The notes below the pieces were generated by a model. That model made no database searches. It was not told the origin of the DNA and was given only the letters and a program-made list of their open reading frames with translations. Both the position numbers and the translations under genes were made by a program. From positions 1-33,586 of the forward strand of contig JAEOSF010000013.1 in the NCBI GenBank assembly GCA_016840515.1: a stretch of 33,586 nt of DNA. The letters run 5' to 3'. Source of the stretch: Candidatus Borrarchaeum yapensis. GTDB taxonomy: Archaea > Asgardarchaeota > Sifarchaeia > Borrarchaeales > Borrarchaeaceae. Positions 1 through 8,663 of the stretch are shown here, one piece after another; position 1 is the first letter of the stretch; every line of letters begins with the position of its first letter.

Positions 1-957
1 TGTTGCTGCTCCAGCGAAAAAGATGCCTAATTGAATAAATGAAATGGCCGCTTGGTTGGCTTCCAAATTTGTTTGTTTTGGTGCAAAGACCTCAAGGTCC
101 TCTCCAACTACATCCTTAATTCTTTGTTGCACTTCTTGCCATTCATCTGCGTACGCAGGATCCATTTCCACTACGATCTGATCAATTTTGCCTTTACACT
201 TGGGAAAGAACTTTTGGGCGCTTTCTAATGATATAAAGACACATGAACCCCAACCCACTTGTTGGGCTTTACCAGTAACTTCTGCAAAAGAGGCGATCTC
301 CCAACGCTCCTTCTTTAATGTGCCTCCACCTCGGTATTTAATCATCATGCTATCCCCAACGGTGGCATTGACGATTTCAAACTCATCATCATCGACTTCT
401 TCCTGCCAAGTAATGCCATCCATCAGCGATTCGCTTACTATGGCGACCTTACCATTAAGGACTTCACTGGTATCGATGGGTTCGCTGGTGTTGTAATCAA
501 AGAGCTCTCCAAACTCGTTATCGTACTGTGGATCTATGCCAACAACAAGTGCCACGGTCGAATTTCCATCTGCTTTGACATAGATAATACTATATCGCTG
601 TATCCGAGGGGCTGCTGCTTTTACTCCCTCCACCTGCAAGATGTCTTCGAGAAGATCTTCATCAAAGGGTTCGCCATCAACTCGACTGACTTCGAAGTCT
701 ACGTTGCCTCCCAGAAGTTCAATCACATTGTAAACAATTTGATACGTATTATCACTGGCTATGTTAAATGCTACATATAAACTGACAGAGGCCATCACTC
801 CTACCACGGTGAGAAAGTTACGAGTCTTTCTTCGCCCTAGGTTGCGAATTGCCATCTTAACTAAGCGCTTATCTTTCCAAAGAAGAAACACGATTATACC
901 AATAATCACGGGAATGACTAATACGATCACATTTGCTTCTAAGATTCCTAGTTGCAT
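1..957 (-). CDS. ABC transporter permease, FtsX/MacB type (3' end beyond window)
   Basis: This open frame of 319 codons begins at ATG 957 and runs off the left edge, so the C-terminus is missing. A CCCCCT on the plus strand at 964-969 gives an AGGGGG ribosome site ahead of the ATG. The start has a hydrophobic segment (about residues 8-27), then an RNLGRRKTRNF stretch leading into a second membrane segment, typical of MacB/FtsX permeases. A long extracytoplasmic region of about 230 residues follows (MacB_PCD-like, acidic, with phrases such as VDGEPFDED and GKVAIVSES). The last residues (AISFIQLGIFFAGAAT) start the next membrane helix. It lies 25 bp downstream of the ATPase gene in the same direction, so the two should form one ABC complex that moves lipids, lipoproteins or peptides outward, or does mechanotransmission. 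The substrate cannot be read from the sequence. Confidence 0.85.
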   Translation of the reverse strand, partial: MQLGILEANVIVLVIPVIIGIIVFLLWKDKRLVKMAIRNLGRRKTRNFLTVVGVMASVSLYVAFNIASDNTYQIVYNVIELLGGNVDFEVSRVDGEPFDEDLLEDILQVEGVKAAAPRIQRYSIIYVKADGNSTVALVVGIDPQYDNEFGELFDYNTSEPIDTSEVLNGKVAIVSESLMDGITWQEEVDDDEFEIVNATVGDSMMIKYRGGGTLKKERWEIASFAEVTGKAQQVGWGSCVFISLESAQKFFPKCKGKIDQIVVEMDPAYADEWQEVQQRIKDVVGEDLEVFAPKQTNLEANQAAISFIQLGIFFAGAAT

Positions 958-982
958 AAAATACCCCCTGCATCTAGTACAC

Positions 983-1759
983 TCATCTAGAATCACTAAT
1001 ATATCCGGTGAAACCTTTGTAGGCTCTTAGTTCTTCATTGGTAATGGATAATATTTCATGCACTGTCGGCTTATCTGTTGCAATTTGCCCATCAATTATT
1101 CTAATGAGCCTATCACAATGTTCTGCAATGGCTGGATCGTGGGTGATAATAATGAATGTCACGCCCATATTTTTGTTCAAGTCATGCATCAATTCTAGAA
1201 TATCATCACCGGTGCGTGTATCCACATCGCCTGTAGGTTCATCCGCTAAAACAATTGATGGTTTGTTCGCAAGTGCGCGTGCAATGGACACCCGCTGTCG
1301 TTGTCCACCGCTGAGTTCATCTGGTCGGTGATGCATCCGATCGGCAAGCCCAACCATTTCTAAAAGTTCTTTAGCCCGTTTCTTTCCTTCTTTTTCAGAA
1401 ATCCCATTTACCATCATTGGTAATTCCACATTTTCAAACGCAGTCAGTACGGGAACAAGATTATAAAATTGAAAGATGAACCCAATCTCCTGCGCTCTCA
1501 GTTCAGTTAAGGTTCCATCCGACATTTGTGAAATGTCCTGCCCATTAATGTAGACTTTTCCTGATGTAGGATTATCTAGACCACCTATCATGTTTAATAA
1601 CGTTGATTTCCCACTTCCTGAAGGTCCCATAATAACGATGAATTCTCCCTTTTTCACTTTAAGGTTGATATCTCTCAAAGCGGGAACTGTTATTTCTCCT
1701 AAATAATAATCTTTGTTTAAATTGACTGTTTCTACTACTATATCATCCCTTTCAGCCAA
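983..1759 (-). CDS. ABC transporter ATP-binding protein, LolD/MacB type
   Basis: This is a single ATP-binding cassette of 258 aa. Counting from TTG 1759, Walker A GPSGSGKST lies at residues 45-53. The Q-loop is in FIFQFYNLVP, followed by signature LSGGQRQR, Walker B IVLADEPT with the 'GDVD' D-loop, and the switch histidine in IIITHD. LADEPT and FQFYNL are typical of the LolD/MacB branch. I prefer TTG 1759 because GGAGG sits about 8 nt upstream. An in-frame ATG at 1777 and the longer frame back to 1855 lack such a site, and the extra N-terminus (FFPIFFNFF) looks untranslated. It powers the permease encoded immediately downstream and probably shares a transcript with the Yip1-like gene upstream. 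Confidence 0.9.
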   Translation of the reverse strand: MAERDDIVVETVNLNKDYYLGEITVPALRDINLKVKKGEFIVIMGPSGSGKSTLLNMIGGLDNPTSGKVYINGQDISQMSDGTLTELRAQEIGFIFQFYNLVPVLTAFENVELPMMVNGISEKEGKKRAKELLEMVGLADRMHHRPDELSGGQRQRVSIARALANKPSIVLADEPTGDVDTRTGDDILELMHDLNKNMGVTFIIITHDPAIAEHCDRLIRIIDGQIATDKPTVHEILSITNEELRAYKGFTGYISDSR

Positions 1760-1841
1760 TTTTATGCCTCCATACATTAAATTCGTTACTTTAGAAAAAA
1801 AATTAAAAAAAATGGGGAAAAATTGTGTGTCAAATTCATTG

Positions 1842-2558
1842 CTACGCCATAGCAAGCCAAGCTATACCAGCTAATGTGAACCCGTAGGTAACAGCCATTA
1901 CGGTACCTAGAATGCTAGCTAATACAAGGGCAAACACATTGCTCATAATTGAGACGCCTGATGTTACGCCTGTTATTTCTCTGAATGCTATGATAGTGTT
2001 GATCGCGACAAGAACGAAAATAGCGCCGCCACCTATTAAGGTGATAACTACAGCTGCAATGTCAGCACCGGCCACGGCAACATACATTGTAGCTACAACG
2101 ACAAAGGGTGCAAAGAATAACGGAACGAAAGCAAGCGCTGAGCTCCTTAAAACTTGCATTATCTCAATTTCTTTAACTCCTGCAAATCGGGCGATTAGAA
2201 ATTGTGATAAAACCCACACAACGTAAGTACCAAAGAAAAATACTACTGACGCTGAGATGGCGATTCCGATTCCAGCTGCCCACTGCGCTGGGGTAATATT
2301 CCCTTGAATTTGTGCACCAGAGCCGTACATGAGCCAAAGTGGAATCGTTGCAATTCCCACGATTAAAAGAAATGCGATTTCGATTAGAAAAGGCATTAAC
2401 GCAGACGGAATAGTTGCTTCTGGGTCATCTTTGACTTCACTGTATACACTTTTGTCAAAAGTTAATGCTCGATACGCTCGTTGATATAAAACTTTAGATT
2501 TCTCTGCTATTGTCTGAAGTACTGCTTTAGTTCTTTCTGTTGTTGTCATTTCGCTCAT
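1842..2558 (-). CDS. Yip1-domain integral membrane protein
   Basis: 238 aa with a basic N-terminal tail followed by about five membrane segments (roughly residues 55-78, 92-118, 138-165, 168-190, 205-235). The pattern YRALTFDKSVYSEVKDDPEA then a hydrophobic bundle is the usual start of archaeal Yip1-family proteins. In eukaryotes Yip1 proteins act with Rab GTPases at membranes; in archaea the function is unknown and they are often found beside ABC exporters. ATG 2558 has GGAGG 8-9 nt upstream. It is the first gene of a likely three-gene operon with the ATPase and permease downstream, so a role in the same transport complex is possible but unproven. Confidence 0.75.
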   Translation of the reverse strand: MSEMTTTERTKAVLQTIAEKSKVLYQRAYRALTFDKSVYSEVKDDPEATIPSALMPFLIEIAFLLIVGIATIPLWLMYGSGAQIQGNITPAQWAAGIGIAISASVVFFFGTYVVWVLSQFLIARFAGVKEIEIMQVLRSSALAFVPLFFAPFVVVATMYVAVAGADIAAVVITLIGGGAIFVLVAINTIIAFREITGVTSGVSIMSNVFALVLASILGTVMAVTYGFTLAGIAWLAMA

Positions 2559-2606
2559 CTTTCAACCTCCATAATTTGTGTGATTGTGATCATTTAATCA
2601 TATAAT

Positions 2607-2628
2607 ACGTTTTAAATAATTAAAACGT
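2607..2628. promoter_or_regulatory. Inverted repeat overlapping a TATA-like box of the Yip1/ABC operon
   Basis: Perfect 8-bp arms ACGTTTTA and TAAAACGT are separated by AATAAT. Read on the minus strand the centre is an archaeal TATA-like element (TTTTAATTATTTAAAA), about 50-65 nt ahead of the Yip1 ATG at 2558. The arrangement fits a dimeric regulator covering the TATA box. A second weaker repeat (TGATT...AATCA, 2581-2600) lies between it and the gene. Confidence 0.45.
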
Positions 2629-2783
2629 ACAAAAAATAAACAGGCGCATCAACTATTTAAAACTTTCGGGAAAATCAAAACTTATACTATAGATGGGTGC
2701 GCGTATCGATAATAAAAACTAGTATTAAGAATAAAGATTAAAAATGAGAAAACTGCCTAGAATATGATCGTATATATTTTTTC

Positions 2784-3023
2784 TTAACTATAGATGCTCT
2801 TTTCTGCTTCCTTTGTCTTTGTGTTTGTAGCCTGGCGACATCCACCACAAGGTGTTGCTCCAGCGTCCATGGTAGAAACTATGTCCTCTTGCATCCATTT
2901 ATAGATCGATATAATTTTTTTGAAAACTTCATGGCGTTCACATTTATTTTCAACAAAGTCGTTGATGATGTTTTGAAGTTCTTTCAACTGTTTTACTAGG
3001 TCCTTATTAGTAGATTCTTCCAT
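2784..3023 (-). CDS. Small hypothetical protein with CGGC motif
   Basis: 79 aa, not recognised. The first 50 residues are predicted helical and charged (KDLVKQLKELQNIINDF, then CERHEVFKKIISIYKWMQED). The tail has CGGC (CxxC type) that could bind a metal or be redox active, and ends in a polar stretch. ATG 3023 has AAGGGGTG 8 nt upstream, which supports real translation. It stands alone between two AT-rich gaps of more than 220 bp, so it is probably its own transcription unit. Confidence 0.55.
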   Translation of the reverse strand: MEESTNKDLVKQLKELQNIINDFVENKCERHEVFKKIISIYKWMQEDIVSTMDAGATPCGGCRQATNTKTKEAEKSIYS

Positions 3024-3257
3024 TTTAGTTCACCCCTTATCAAATTAGCATAGTTCCCATGTTATCATGATTTCTGTGAGTTTTTCAATGAATTAAAACT
3101 GTACTTGTGCGATAGATGCACGGTTTCCTTATATTCATTTGTTTTGTGACAAAATTCTCTCCCTGCGCAAAGGCTGATTAATTAACCAGCGATTAGGTCA
3201 AAAAAAGTCTGTAAATATGTTCCGCACGAGAGTATTCTTAGTGTAACGAGACCACTA

Positions 3258-4079
3258 TTAGTTGTCCATTCGTGACTGAATATATTTTGTTATTCCCTCA
3301 TCGCCTAATTCTTCGATTTGTTTAATTGCGTATTTTGCAGCTTCTTTCCATTTTTTTGAAGGTTTCACAGCGCCATGAATACGAAAGTGGGTTAGGTTAG
3401 CAATGATGACTTCTTCATCTTCAGCAAGTTTCATCAAATATGGTAACGGTATTCCAATGATTATATTCTTGTGATGTTTTAAGGTAAATATCATTTTCTC
3501 ATCTTCGGTCCACGGGATCAGTTCTATTACAGGTCTGAGGGCTGCCAAAGTATGTGCATACATTTCAGTTATTTCACGGGATTCAGAACAAACAAACAGT
3601 GGTTTACCTTGGGCAATAACTTCAAGTAATATCTCGAATTTGTTTTTCATTTGTTTGATAACCTTAGATAAATTCCGTGTTTTTTTATTCGTTTCCTGTG
3701 GATTAGAAATAAATCGTAGAATCTCATCAGCATTTTCAGTATAGGACTCAAAAAGAGTATTTTCTGCACTATCTTTGATATTTCGATAATAACTCTGGAA
3801 ATCTAAAGTTAATCTCTTTAAGGCGGTTTCCATGACAAATACGTCATCATTCTTGTCAATAACACCTGCTGTTATTAAATTCGCTCCTGTGTTAACGAGA
3901 ATTATGCGATAATCACCGAAATCAAGCCTTTGAAGAGTCGTTGTTCCAATTTGCTCTCCAAAATTTGAAATTGCACTTAAGAAGCCTGTCACAATTGCTT
4001 CATCAGTCTCAAGACTTCCATATTTTCTTGTGAAAAGACAAACCCCATCATCCTTGAAAATGTAAACGTTGTGCAGCAA
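3258..4079 (-). CDS. Longin/roadblock-like domain fused to an unrecognised alpha/beta domain
   Basis: About 273 aa from TTG 4079, which has GAAGGG just upstream; the frame can be read to ATG 4130, but the added residues look like leader. Residues 1-100 (MLHNVYIFKDDGVCLFTRKY..., FLSAISNFGEQIG, LDFGDYRIILVNTG) have the strand-helix order of longin/roadblock-type small domains common in Asgard archaea. Residues about 140-273 form a second domain containing KFEILLEVIAQGKPLFVCSE, a PWTEDE motif, IIIGIPLPYLMKL and KKWKEAAKYA. The same domain occurs alone in the protein encoded at 5703-6311, on the other side of nreA. I do not recognise this domain; PWTEDE and the alternation of strands and helices suggest a Rossmann-like fold. 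Neighbours suggest a link to nreA, but no reaction can be assigned. Confidence 0.65.
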   Translation of the reverse strand: MLHNVYIFKDDGVCLFTRKYGSLETDEAIVTGFLSAISNFGEQIGTTTLQRLDFGDYRIILVNTGANLITAGVIDKNDDVFVMETALKRLTLDFQSYYRNIKDSAENTLFESYTENADEILRFISNPQETNKKTRNLSKVIKQMKNKFEILLEVIAQGKPLFVCSESREITEMYAHTLAALRPVIELIPWTEDEKMIFTLKHHKNIIIGIPLPYLMKLAEDEEVIIANLTHFRIHGAVKPSKKWKEAAKYAIKQIEELGDEGITKYIQSRMDN

Positions 4080-4222
4080 AAGTATCCCTTCTATAACTAT
4101 TCTTAAAATAAAAAACCGAAAAGAGTCCATATAAGTTTTCTAGTAAATTTATTCGCGTTTATAGAAAAAATTCGGTGTATTTATATCATCGTTAATTACA
4201 TTTCATTGAACGAACAAAGATA

Positions 4223-5581
4223 TCATGTAGAAAAGAAATCTGTAATTTTCTTCTGGACTAGTACATCCTTCAAAAGTTTACTATTGTTAACCCAAACATC
4301 GAGATCAATGTGTAAACGTGTTCTAACATGATCTAATGTCTCTTTTAAAGTTTCGAATTTAAGTGGCTTTTGTTTCAACGCGTTTCGAACGTTTTCTCTG
4401 ACGTTCCACACACCTACAGGCATAATATAGCCCGGTCTGATCTCTCTTAGTATGATAACACTTGCTTGCCGTCTTTCCTTCTCAAGAAGTTCATTAACTG
4501 CCAGTCTAGCCGCGTAGTAACATCCACCGATTTTTGCATAAGTGGTACGCCCATGATAACCTTCCCAATCACCGAACATATGAATATTCTGATCTGCAGG
4601 ATTCCAAATTGTGCCAGGGTACCACGCTTCCATGGTCTCGTATCTCCAGTTCTCAGGAAGAAATAGAATTTGAAAACAGTTATCAAGATAATTAGACTCA
4701 TAGACTCGAAATTCATTAATAGTTGGGAATTGCTTCACATTTTTCATTAAATTCTTAGAAAGAATACTATCAACGGCAGTGATGCTCCATCGAGTTGGCA
4801 CTAGCTTTCTTTGTCCCTTTAGACCGAATGATCCAACAGAAAAAGCCTTCTGGATTGATGAGACCCTTACATTATGATCGAACAATTTCACAACAGCATT
4901 TGCTGCTTTGAGATCAGTATCCTCATATGCTTTTTCAAGATGACGTTCAGTTTTAATGTTTCCTTCAACTTCCAAATTGTTAATTAATGCAGAAGGACCC
5001 ATAGGCTGCACTTCAGAACTTAATGTAAAAGTGGAACTAGGCTTTGTTTTTAAAGACAGATCAAGGTCTACAGAACGTTCAGCCAGTCCTAAAAGTCGTG
5101 TATCGTCTAAAATTCGTCCTCCTTCATCAGGCCTCTTGACATTCACACGATACTTCCCTCGTACCAATTTGAATCGCATATCAACTATATCTTCAATTGA
5201 TTTTCCAAACCAAAGTTCTGGCACATCTAAAAAGCTAGTATCACCTTGTATAGGAGGAACAAGCGGACCTGCATATACAAAAGGATATCCAATTCTTCCA
5301 ACAAAGACACCTGGAGGTGAAGCACCTTCTAAGACCTCTCGATCATATAGTGGCTTTACCTTCAGATAGGAACGAATTCTAGCAAGAAGTGGACATCTTG
5401 TTTTGCCACAAAGCATTTTCCCGCCTTTACAAATACTACATCTACTTGAAGAAGTGGATGTTACACGTAACTCGATCGGGTTAAGATCGGATGCAATTTC
5501 GGCAGTATTAACCACTTCGGATAACCAAGGAATCTTCTTTTGGAACCTTTTAACGATCTTTTGTGGGTTTTGTCGAGGCAT
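4223..5581 (-). CDS. nreA: DNA repair protein NreA
   Basis: 452 aa from ATG 5581 (a TTG at 5596 is possible). The N-terminal part carries cysteines 48, 51, 58 and 63 (CSICKGGKMLCGKTRC), a zinc-finger-like site usual for archaeal Nre proteins. The family core follows: SPPGVFVGRIGYP, GPLVPP, GPSALINNLEVEGN, and the C-terminal block with MFGDWEGYHGRT and VGVWNVREN. The last ten residues QKKITDFFST are a PCNA-interacting peptide (QxxIxxFF). NreA proteins are PCNA-linked and mutants of Haloferax nreA are sensitive to DNA damage; the chemistry is not known. The gene is flanked on both sides by proteins sharing a domain, suggesting a conserved repair neighbourhood. Confidence 0.92.
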   Translation of the reverse strand: MPRQNPQKIVKRFQKKIPWLSEVVNTAEIASDLNPIELRVTSTSSSRCSICKGGKMLCGKTRCPLLARIRSYLKVKPLYDREVLEGASPPGVFVGRIGYPFVYAGPLVPPIQGDTSFLDVPELWFGKSIEDIVDMRFKLVRGKYRVNVKRPDEGGRILDDTRLLGLAERSVDLDLSLKTKPSSTFTLSSEVQPMGPSALINNLEVEGNIKTERHLEKAYEDTDLKAANAVVKLFDHNVRVSSIQKAFSVGSFGLKGQRKLVPTRWSITAVDSILSKNLMKNVKQFPTINEFRVYESNYLDNCFQILFLPENWRYETMEAWYPGTIWNPADQNIHMFGDWEGYHGRTTYAKIGGCYYAARLAVNELLEKERRQASVIILREIRPGYIMPVGVWNVRENVRNALKQKPLKFETLKETLDHVRTRLHIDLDVWVNNSKLLKDVLVQKKITDFFST

Positions 5582-5702
5582 AATATAGCACACCAAATCA
5601 GAAATGGCCTTTGTCGAGTCTTTTGTGGATAGTATTTTTCCGTTAAACTATAAAACATTGACATTTAAAAACAGTGAGGTAGTAGCAGTTCTTCTTTTCT
5701 CT

Positions 5703-6311
5703 TCACTCTACCCAAATTGAACCACAGTTCTCACAACTCAATTGTACTTTATCTAACGAAATTTTGCGGACTTTTATTGGGCCGCCACACTTTGAACATT
5801 CAATGTCTTCAGTTGCAGGGGTTTCAATCTGGGATTGAATTATGTCTGCAGGGGTTTCCATCTGGGATTGAATGTATGCATAAATTCTTTCATCGCCTAA
5901 GTCTTCGATGTTTTTATTTGCGTATTTTGCGATATCTTTCCATTTCTTGGTAGTGCGCACCTTGCTATGTATTCGTAGAAAAACTAAATTTATGATTGTA
6001 AGATTTTCTTCTTCAGAGAGTTTCATCAGATATTGTATCGGAACTCCCACAACTATCTTATTTCTATCCTTTAAGGAAAAGATAGTATTCTCATCCTCCG
6101 TCCAAGGGATGACACTTACTCCAAGTCGAAGTTTTGCTAAAGAGTGTACGAATAATTCAGTATCTTCACGAGATTCGGTACATACAATCAATGGTTTTCC
6201 CGAAGCAATCACTTCTAAGATTATATCGAATTTATGTTTCATTTGCATGATGACGCGTGTTAGATTCGTTGGATTGTTGGTAATTTTCTTACGGGAAGTC
6301 ATCGTCATCAC
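5703..6311 (-). CDS. Paralogue of the 3258-4079 C-terminal domain, with C-terminal zinc ribbon
   Basis: 202 aa, function unknown. Residues about 15-135 align by eye with the second half of the protein at 3258-4079: KPLIVCTESREDTELF versus KPLFVCSESREITEMY, VIPWTEDEN versus LIPWTEDEK, GVPIQYLMKLSEEE versus GIPLPYLMKLAEDE. It lacks the longin-like domain. Instead it has a short direct repeat (IQSQMETPAD / IQSQIETPAT, about residues 146-165) and a zinc ribbon CSKCGG...CENCG at the end. The first codons hold several ATGs (6311, 6308, 6302), so the exact start is uncertain. It is upstream of nreA in the same direction, with a gap of about 120 bp. Confidence 0.7.
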   Translation of the reverse strand: MMTMTSRKKITNNPTNLTRVIMQMKHKFDIILEVIASGKPLIVCTESREDTELFVHSLAKLRLGVSVIPWTEDENTIFSLKDRNKIVVGVPIQYLMKLSEEENLTIINLVFLRIHSKVRTTKKWKDIAKYANKNIEDLGDERIYAYIQSQMETPADIIQSQIETPATEDIECSKCGGPIKVRKISLDKVQLSCENCGSIWVE

Positions 6312-6613
6312 TAGAAGCAGATAGTACCTGATACGAATATATTTTTCAATAGTATACTTAATATGGGATTATTTAAATTTAGCTATATTTTAGTTATTTT
6401 GATAGATAAAATTAGACATCAAACAGCACCAATGCGTCTCTTATGCCAAAATATCTTTTTGATTCTCAAGTGTTTGAGAAGTTTAATGAGACGCAAAAAA
6501 TTTAGCTTTTGCCCTTTAAAAACTATTAGTTGCTTACAAAAAAACAGTTATATTTTCTTATAACTTTCTATAACATGTTAAATTGCATTAAATCAATTCT
6601 CATGGTTTTTCTA

Positions 6614-7438
6614 ATGTCCCAAATTCAGGAGATTATTGTAAAGTCAGCTTTAGTAAAGAGTCGGATCTATGACGTGGATTATGTGATCAATCCTTACGTT
6701 GGCTGTATTCACGGTTGTAAGTACTGTTATGCTCGGTTTATGAAACGATATACCGACCATAAAGAGCCATGGGGAACTTTTGTGGATGTTAAGACTAATA
6801 TTGCGACTCTTCTTTCTGGAGAACTTGCCCGTAAAAAAGCAAAGAATGGTCTTATTTTGCTAAGTAGTGTTACAGACCCTTATCAGCCTATCGAGAAGAG
6901 AACCGAATTAACAAGAAACTGCCTTAAATATCTACTGAGATATGATCGAACAATTTCAATTTTAACAAAATCTGCATTAGTTACACGAGATATAGATCTC
7001 GTAAGTCAATTTAGTGAGTGCGAAGTAGGTTTCACGATTACCACCTATGATGATAAAATAAGAGAAGTTTTTGAGCCAAAAGCATCGCCGATAGAACAAA
7101 GAATTTCTACATTACGGAAGCTACACGATCAAGGAATTTCAACATATGTTTTTCTGGGCCCAATTATTCCAGTTCTAACCGAACAATCATTAACTCGATT
7201 ATTAGAAGTATTTAGCGAGGGTTTCATCGATCGCCTCTTAATTGACAAACTCAATATAAAGGCAGGAAACTGGCCTCCTATTAGAGACACTCTAAGAGAA
7301 TATTTTCCAGAAAAATTGAGCCAGGTGAGCAATTTACTTTTTGATAAGCAAAAAAATACGAATTATTTCTCAAATATTAAGAAAAAGCTCCTTAGTTTTC
7401 AATCAGATTTTAATATCCCGTGTGAGTTCTGTTTCTAA
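6614..7438 (+). CDS. Radical SAM protein, SPL (spore photoproduct lyase-like) family
   Basis: About 274 aa from ATG 6614; the frame is open from 6530 but the added residues are AT-rich leader. Cysteines 31, 35 and 38 (CIHGCKYC) form the radical SAM [4Fe-4S] site, preceded by INPYVGC as in SplB/Rv2578c-like proteins annotated as DNA repair photolyases. SSVTDPYQPIE, TKSALVTRDIDL and GFTITTYDD are family-typical blocks; FLGPIIPVL falls at the end of the barrel. A short C-terminal CEFC could hold an extra metal. The exact substrate of this subgroup is unknown. It is divergent from the nreA group across an AT-rich 300-bp gap, which contains no supported gene. Confidence 0.85.
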   Translation: MSQIQEIIVKSALVKSRIYDVDYVINPYVGCIHGCKYCYARFMKRYTDHKEPWGTFVDVKTNIATLLSGELARKKAKNGLILLSSVTDPYQPIEKRTELTRNCLKYLLRYDRTISILTKSALVTRDIDLVSQFSECEVGFTITTYDDKIREVFEPKASPIEQRISTLRKLHDQGISTYVFLGPIIPVLTEQSLTRLLEVFSEGFIDRLLIDKLNIKAGNWPPIRDTLREYFPEKLSQVSNLLFDKQKNTNYFSNIKKKLLSFQSDFNIPCEFCF

Positions 7439-7569
7439 AAATCTTTACTCGCTTTTAATTACTTTAAAAAACAAGACGTCTTTTAAAATACATACAAAAA
7501 AAGGTATATATATGAAAGTTCATTCTCGTATTCCCCACGTTTTATAGGTACATACTTTGGTAGTTTAAG

Positions 7570-8481
7570 ATGATTGTTGGAATTGGATCGTTAGCACTGG
7601 ATACCACAACAACACCATTCGATACAGTTCAAGAGGTACTAGGCGGAGCTATAGTGAATTTTTCTCTCGCTTCTAGTATTTTTGAGGAAACGGGGATTGT
7701 TGGTGTAATTGGAACAGATTTCCCAAAGAACTATTATGATATTTTAGACGAACGATTGGATCTTCGCGGCTTGAAAATAGAGGAAGGTAAAACGTTTCGG
7801 TTTGAATCGACCTATGATTATAGTTTATGTAAAAGGTATAACACCAAAACACACCTTGGAGTTATGGAAGGTTTCACCCCATCACTACCAGAAGCATATA
7901 AGGACGCTGAGTTTGTCTATTTAGGAACAAATGAGCCCACTCAGAATTTAGAATTGTTGAAGAAAATAAGATCGCCGATACTTACAGCCTGTGATACTAT
8001 TGAGTTATGGATTGAAACCATGAAGGATGAAACCCTCGAAGTGATGTCCAAAGTCGATTGTGTAATTTTGAACGATGACGAAACAAGGTTGTTGTGCGGA
8101 ACTCCTAACCTGTTAAAGGGTGGTAAAACTATTTTGGAATGGGGAACAAACACAAAGCATGTTATTATTAAAAAAGGAGAACATGGGGCATTACTGGTAT
8201 CAAAAGATGGAATATTCCCCTCATCAGGTTATCCCTTAGAGGAGATTGTAGATCCAACAGGAGCCGGCGATGCTTTTGCTGGAGGCTTTTTGGGACATAT
8301 TGCGCGGAGTACTAAGAGCGAAAAAAATATATCCATTAATACGATAAAAGAGGCGATGGCCTACGGGCATATAATAGGATCCTTTGTAGTGGAAGAATTC
8401 AGTGTAAAGAAATTGTTAGATCTTACTCTGGAGGAAATAGAGCAACGATATAGCGTGTATAAAGAAATGTGTATGTTTTAA
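7570..8481 (+). CDS. PfkB-family carbohydrate/nucleoside kinase
   Basis: 303 aa. It starts with the family N-terminus VGIGSLALDTTTTPF and the GGAIVNFSLAS loop that contacts the sugar, then GVIGTDFPKNY. The C-terminal PfkB signature DPTGAGDAFAGGF carries the catalytic aspartate (GAGD) and anion hole. LNDDETRLL is the typical NxxE-type motif region. PfkB enzymes phosphorylate sugars, nucleosides or related alcohols with ATP; the substrate cannot be decided from these motifs. A TATA-like TTTTATAGG (about 7538) lies ahead. The gene stands alone, and no sugar pathway genes are adjacent. Confidence 0.88.
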   Translation: MIVGIGSLALDTTTTPFDTVQEVLGGAIVNFSLASSIFEETGIVGVIGTDFPKNYYDILDERLDLRGLKIEEGKTFRFESTYDYSLCKRYNTKTHLGVMEGFTPSLPEAYKDAEFVYLGTNEPTQNLELLKKIRSPILTACDTIELWIETMKDETLEVMSKVDCVILNDDETRLLCGTPNLLKGGKTILEWGTNTKHVIIKKGEHGALLVSKDGIFPSSGYPLEEIVDPTGAGDAFAGGFLGHIARSTKSEKNISINTIKEAMAYGHIIGSFVVEEFSVKKLLDLTLEEIEQRYSVYKEMCMF

Positions 8482-8549
8482 GTAGCAACAATTTGACATC
8501 AGTAAAATGTACGACTAAAAAAAATTAAATAAAAAGAAGAAGGGAAATA

Positions 8550-8663
8550 TCAGTGATCCTCTTCCTTCTCAGACTCTATAAAATTGCCGTCTAACATTTC
8601 TGCAATGAAATCATGAAACCCTAGTTTCTTACGATTTCTTTTCGTGTTGTTTCCTTTAGCCAA
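8550..8663 (-). CDS. Small basic/acidic protein, 37 aa
   Basis: A short frame starting at TTG 8663 with GGAGG nine nt upstream and ending in TGA. The product begins MAKGNNTKRNRKKLG, a very basic head, then FHDFIAEMLDGNF and an acidic tail ESEKEEDH. The good ribosome site and clear basic-helix-acidic layout argue for real translation. No family recognised; a nucleic-acid-binding or ribosome-associated small protein is conceivable. It faces the pfkB gene tail to tail, with about 70 bp between stops. Confidence 0.5.
   Translation of the reverse strand: MAKGNNTKRNRKKLGFHDFIAEMLDGNFIESEKEEDH

Noticed and set aside
6363..6563. 66-codon plus-strand frame
   Set aside because: Very AT-rich, no ribosome site, rich in Phe/Leu/Lys as random AT-rich DNA gives; overlaps the leader of the radical SAM gene.
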